From contig NZ_PPHF01000152.1 of assembly GCF_002904335.1 (NCBI RefSeq), positions 1 to 64,000 on the forward strand: DNA of 64,000 nt, read 5' to 3'. This DNA is from Amycolatopsis sp. CA-126428. Its GTDB lineage: Bacteria; Actinomycetota; Actinomycetes; Mycobacteriales; Pseudonocardiaceae. Below, piece by piece: positions 60,887 through 64,000 of the stretch. Every line of letters begins with the position of its first letter. Position 1 is the stretch's first letter. The notes below the pieces were generated by a model that was given only the letters and a program-made list of their open reading frames with translations, was not told where the DNA came from and did not search any database. The position numbers and the translations under genes were made by a program.

Positions 60887-61572
60887 CAAGCGTCGAGCTG
60901 AAGACCCCGGCCGGTAAAGCCGACGGCACCGTGGACCTCCCCGAGGAGATCTTCGACGTGCAGGCCAATGTCGCGCTGATGCACCAGGTCGTGGTGGCCC
61001 AGCAGGCCGCCGCTCGCCAGGGCACGCACGACACGAAGACCCGTGGCGAAGTTCGCGGTGGCGGCAAGAAGCCGTACCGCCAGAAGGGCACCGGCCGTGC
61101 CCGCCAGGGTTCGACCCGCGCGCCGCAGTTCGTCGGCGGTGGCGTCGTCCACGGCCCCACGCCGCGTGACTACTCGCAGCGCACCCCGAAGAAGATGAAG
61201 GCCGCCGCCCTGCGTGGCGCTCTCTCCGACCGGGCCCGCGCCGGCCAGCTGCACGTCGTCACCGAACTGGTGACCGGTGAGAAGCCGAACACCAAGGCCG
61301 CCAAGGCCGCCCTCGCCGCGGTGACGCTGGCGAAGCGCGTGCTCGTGGTGCTGCACCGGGACGACGAGCTGAGCTGGGTTTCCCTGCGGAACCTGCCCGA
61401 GGTGCACATCCTCTGGGCCGACCAGCTCAACACCTACGACGTGCTGGTCAACGACGACGTCGTGTTCACCAAGGCCGCGTACGACGCGTTCGTCGCCGGC
61501 CCCGTCCGCGGTAAGACCGTCAAGGCTTCCGCGCGGTCGGGCGAGGTCACGGAAGGGAGTGACGAGAAGTGA
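60883..61572 (+). CDS. rplD: 50S ribosomal protein L4
   Basis: 229 aa. Lines the exit tunnel through its extended loop (KTRGEVRGGGKKPYRQKGTG, RARQGSTRAPQF). The start overlaps rplC. The C-terminus has a short acidic tail. L4 is the classical S10-operon repressor in E. coli; whether it acts on this leader is unknown. Confidence 0.98.
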   Translation: MTSVELKTPAGKADGTVDLPEEIFDVQANVALMHQVVVAQQAAARQGTHDTKTRGEVRGGGKKPYRQKGTGRARQGSTRAPQFVGGGVVHGPTPRDYSQRTPKKMKAAALRGALSDRARAGQLHVVTELVTGEKPNTKAAKAALAAVTLAKRVLVVLHRDDELSWVSLRNLPEVHILWADQLNTYDVLVNDDVVFTKAAYDAFVAGPVRGKTVKASARSGEVTEGSDEK

Positions 61573-61880
61573 GTTCGGTCGCCATTCCGGACCCCCGCGA
61601 CATCCTGCTCGCGCCGGTCATCTCCGAGAAGTCCTACGGGCTGCTCGAGGACCACAAGTACACGTTCATCGTCCGCCCGGACGCCAACAAGACCCAGATC
61701 AAGATCGCGGTCGAGAAGGTGTTCGGCGTCAAGGTGGTCAGCGTCAACACGGCCAACCGCCAGGGCAAGCGGAAGCGGACTCGCGCGGGCTTCGGCAAGC
61801 GCAAGGACACCAAGCGCGCCATCGTGACTCTTTCGCCTGAGAGCAAGGCGATCGAGATCTTCGGCGGACCCACCGCGTAA
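61569..61880 (+). CDS. rplW: 50S ribosomal protein L23
   Basis: 103 aa, GTG start overlapping the rplD stop (GTGA). Sits at the tunnel exit and docks trigger factor and SRP. DILLAPVISEKSYGLLEDHK, FIVRPDANKTQIKIAVEKVF and the basic NRQGKRKRTRAGFGKRKD are typical. Confidence 0.98.
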   Translation: MSSVAIPDPRDILLAPVISEKSYGLLEDHKYTFIVRPDANKTQIKIAVEKVFGVKVVSVNTANRQGKRKRTRAGFGKRKDTKRAIVTLSPESKAIEIFGGPTA

Positions 61881-61895
61881 AGGACTGAGCTGACA

Positions 61896-62732
61896 ATGGG
61901 CATCCGCAAGTACAAGCCGACGACCCCGGGTCGTCGCGGTTCGAGCGTCTCGGACTTCGCCGAGATCACCCGCTCCACCCCGGAGAAGTCGCTGCTTCGT
62001 CCGCTGAGCGGTTCGGGCGGTCGCAACTCGTCCGGCAAGATCACCACCCGGCACAAGGGTGGCGGCCACAAGCGCGCTTACCGCGTCATCGACTTCCGTC
62101 GCAATGACAAGGACGGCATCCCCGCCAAGGTGGCGCACATCGAGTACGACCCCAACCGGTCCGCTCGCATCGCGCTGCTGCACTACGCCGACGGCGAGAA
62201 GCGCTACATCATCGCGCCGGAGAAGCTGAAGCAGGGCGACACCGTCGAGAACGGCCCCCGGGCCGACATCAAGCCGGGCAACAACCTGCCGCTGCGCAAC
62301 ATCCCGGTCGGCACCGTGATCCACGCGATCGAGCTCCGCCCCGGTGGCGGCGCGAAGATGGCGCGGTCCGCCGGCGCGAAGGTGCAGCTCGTCGCCAAGG
62401 ACGGTCCGTACGCCCAGCTGCGTCTCCCCTCGGGTGAGATCCGCAACGTGGACGTGCGCAACCGCGCCACGGTCGGCGAGGTCGGCAACTCCGAGCACGC
62501 CAACATCAACTGGGGCAAGGCCGGCCGCAACCGCTGGCGCGGCAAGCGCCCCACGGTCCGTGGTGTCGTCATGAACCCGGTCGACCACCCGCACGGTGGT
62601 GGTGAGGGTAAGACCTCCGGTGGTCGCCACCCGGTCAACCCGAACGGTAAGCCCGAGGGCCGCACGCGTCGCCGCAAGGCGTCCGACGCCCTCATCGTCC
62701 GCCGCCGGCGTACCGGCAAGAACAAGCGCTGA
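61896..62732 (+). CDS. rplB: 50S ribosomal protein L2
   Basis: 278 aa. Core protein close to the peptidyl-transferase centre. GIRKYKPTTPGRRGSSVSDF, TRHKGGGHKRAYRVIDFRRN and VMNPVDHPHGGGEGKTSGGR (with the conserved His) are all present. It lies 15 nt after rplW. Confidence 0.98.
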   Translation: MGIRKYKPTTPGRRGSSVSDFAEITRSTPEKSLLRPLSGSGGRNSSGKITTRHKGGGHKRAYRVIDFRRNDKDGIPAKVAHIEYDPNRSARIALLHYADGEKRYIIAPEKLKQGDTVENGPRADIKPGNNLPLRNIPVGTVIHAIELRPGGGAKMARSAGAKVQLVAKDGPYAQLRLPSGEIRNVDVRNRATVGEVGNSEHANINWGKAGRNRWRGKRPTVRGVVMNPVDHPHGGGEGKTSGGRHPVNPNGKPEGRTRRRKASDALIVRRRRTGKNKR

Positions 62733-62750
62733 GCAGGGAGGTAGAACCAA

Positions 62751-63032
62751 ATGCCACGTAGCCTCAAAAAGGGCCCGTTCGTGGACGACCACCTGCTCAA
62801 GAAGGTGGACGCGCTGAACGAATCGGGCAAGAAGACCGTGATCAAGACTTGGTCGCGGCGTTCCACGATCATCCCGGATTTCCTGGGTCACACGATCGCG
62901 GTGCACGACGGCCGCAAGCACGTCCCGGTGTTCGTCACCGAGGCGATGGTGGGTCACAAGCTGGGCGAGTTCGCCCCGACGCGGACCTTCAAGGGCCACA
63001 TCAAGGACGACCGCAAGTCGCGCCGCCGCTGA
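62751..63032 (+). CDS. rpsS: 30S ribosomal protein S19
   Basis: 93 aa. Small-subunit head protein forming a complex with S13. PRSLKKGPFVDDHLLKKVDA and WSRRSTIIPDFLGHTIAVHD are diagnostic. GGGAGGTAGAACCAA precedes the ATG. Confidence 0.98.
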   Translation: MPRSLKKGPFVDDHLLKKVDALNESGKKTVIKTWSRRSTIIPDFLGHTIAVHDGRKHVPVFVTEAMVGHKLGEFAPTRTFKGHIKDDRKSRRR

Positions 63033-63063
63033 GCGGGCACGATAAGAGACAAGGGAAGTAGCG

Positions 63064-63483
63064 ATGAACGCCCAGAACGACGCGACGACCGAGGCTGAAC
63101 TGCCTACGGCGTACGCGCGGGCTCGCTTCGTCCGGGACTCGCCCACCAAGGTGCGCCGGGTGATCGAGCTCATCAAGGGACGTAGCGCCGCCGACGCCTT
63201 GGCCGTGCTCCGGTTCGCCCCGCAGGCGGCCAGCGAGCCGGTCGCGAAGGTGCTCGCCAGCGCCGTGGCCAACGCCGAGAACAACCTTCAGCTGGACCCG
63301 GAGACGCTTTGGGTCAAGAACGCGTACGCCGACGAGGGCCCCACCCTCAAGCGCATCCGCCCGCGGGCCCAGGGCCGCGCGTACCGGATCCGCAAGCGGA
63401 CCAGCCACATCACCGTCGAGGTGGAGTCGCGTCCGGCCGTCGCGCAGAAGGCTCAGAGCAAGAAGAAGGCAGGTGGCCGGTAG
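63064..63483 (+). CDS. rplV: 50S ribosomal protein L22
   Basis: 139 aa. Its beta-hairpin reaches the exit-tunnel constriction (macrolide-resistance site). ARARFVRDSPTKVRRVIELI, AVANAENNLQLDPETLWVKN and LKRIRPRAQGRAYRIRKRTS are diagnostic. Actinobacterial N-terminal extension of about 15 residues. The stop shares a base with the rpsC start. Confidence 0.98.
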   Translation: MNAQNDATTEAELPTAYARARFVRDSPTKVRRVIELIKGRSAADALAVLRFAPQAASEPVAKVLASAVANAENNLQLDPETLWVKNAYADEGPTLKRIRPRAQGRAYRIRKRTSHITVEVESRPAVAQKAQSKKKAGGR

Positions 63484-64000
63484 TGGGCCAGAAAATCAAC
63501 CCGCACGGTTTCCGCCTGGGTATCACCACGGACTGGAAGTCGCGCTGGTACGCCGACAAGCAGTACGCCGAGTACGTGGCCGAGGACGTCAAGATCCGCA
63601 AGCTCCTCGCCACGGGCATGGAGCGGGCCGGCATCTCCAAGGTCGAGATCGAGCGCACCCGTGACCGCGTCCGCGTGGACATCCACACCGCCCGGCCGGG
63701 CATCGTCATCGGCCGCCGCGGTGCGGAGGCCGACCGGATCCGCGGCGCGCTGGAGAAGCTGACCAAGAAGCAGGTCCAGCTGAACATCCTCGAGGTCAAG
63801 AACCCCGAGGCCGACGCCCAGCTGGTCGCCCAGGCGGTCGCGGAGCAGCTCTCCAACCGCGTGGCGTTCCGCCGCGCGATGCGGAAGGCGATCCAGACCT
63901 CCATGCGCTCGCCGCAGGTCAAGGGCATCCGCGTGCAGTGCGGTGGTCGTCTCGGCGGTGCCGAGATGTCCCGCTCCGAGCACTACCGCGATGGCCGCGT
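63483..64000 (+). CDS. rpsC: 30S ribosomal protein S3, partial
   Basis: First ~172 residues; the gene runs off the window. The GTG start shares a base with the rplV stop. GQKINPHGFRLGITTDWKSR and the KH domain (HTARPGIVIGRRGAEADRIR) identify S3, which lines the mRNA entry channel. The C-terminal domain is beyond the end. Confidence 0.97.
   Translation, partial: MGQKINPHGFRLGITTDWKSRWYADKQYAEYVAEDVKIRKLLATGMERAGISKVEIERTRDRVRVDIHTARPGIVIGRRGAEADRIRGALEKLTKKQVQLNILEVKNPEADAQLVAQAVAEQLSNRVAFRRAMRKAIQTSMRSPQVKGIRVQCGGRLGGAEMSRSEHYRDGR

Overview
High-GC actinobacterial chromosome, most likely Pseudonocardiaceae and probably Amycolatopsis or a close relative. The grounds are GC-rich codon use with many GTG starts, leaderless-looking genes, LAxTG-type cell-wall anchoring, a complete Mce operon, ESX/type VII-type genes, and the actinobacterial order rpmG-hadA-hadB-tRNA-Trp-secE-nusG-rplK-rplA-rplJ-rplL-rpoB-rpoC-rpsL-rpsG-fusA-tuf-S10 operon. 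The genus call is inference. The rifampicin-binding segment of RpoB carries D516Q, S522D and S531N (E. coli numbering), which suggests inborn rifamycin insensitivity and fits a rifamycin-type producer lineage.

Layout. 1-1.2 kb: an intact IS481-family element flanked by CTAG duplications. 1.3-8.7 kb: lon with a HAIR-like (HspR) operator, a SAM methyltransferase, a GNAT protein and a membrane GGDEF(degenerate)-EAL protein. 8.7-19.5 kb: three tRNAs, rpmG, the dehydratase pair hadA/hadB, some accessory genes, and the secE-nusG-rplKA and rplJL transcription/translation genes with an L10 leader. 19.8-31.3 kb: a tightly overlapping Mce lipid-importer operon (ATPase, two YrbE permeases, six Mce proteins, two Mce-associated proteins). 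31.3-39.6 kb: a long leader region, then rpoB and rpoC. 39.7-54.4 kb: an accessory island between rpoC and rpsL. It holds an LAxTG surface protein, a secreted VanX-like dipeptidase, a decayed Lrp-MFS locus with a 63-bp minisatellite, a zinc-ribbon protein, a five-gene signalling/conflict-like cassette and an ESX-type substrate cluster. 55.0-64.0 kb: rpsL-rpsG-fusA-tuf and the start of the S10 operon (rpsJ to partial rpsC).

The best candidate for an undescribed system is 44732-51032. It encodes a Crp/Fnr regulator with an intact-looking cyclic-nucleotide cassette; a divergent class III nucleotide-cyclase-like protein; a P-loop ATPase with a helical C-terminal region; an SPFH-like protein with a very long charged coiled coil; and a four-helix DUF4407-like membrane protein. 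The last four genes overlap at every junction. The C-terminus of the cyclase-like protein and the N-terminus of the ATPase share a short motif (N-G-x-[VI]-x-A-x-x-A-x-F-G-I). This recalls the paired amyloid-signalling motifs of bacterial NLR/effector pairs and suggests that the two proteins assemble through it.
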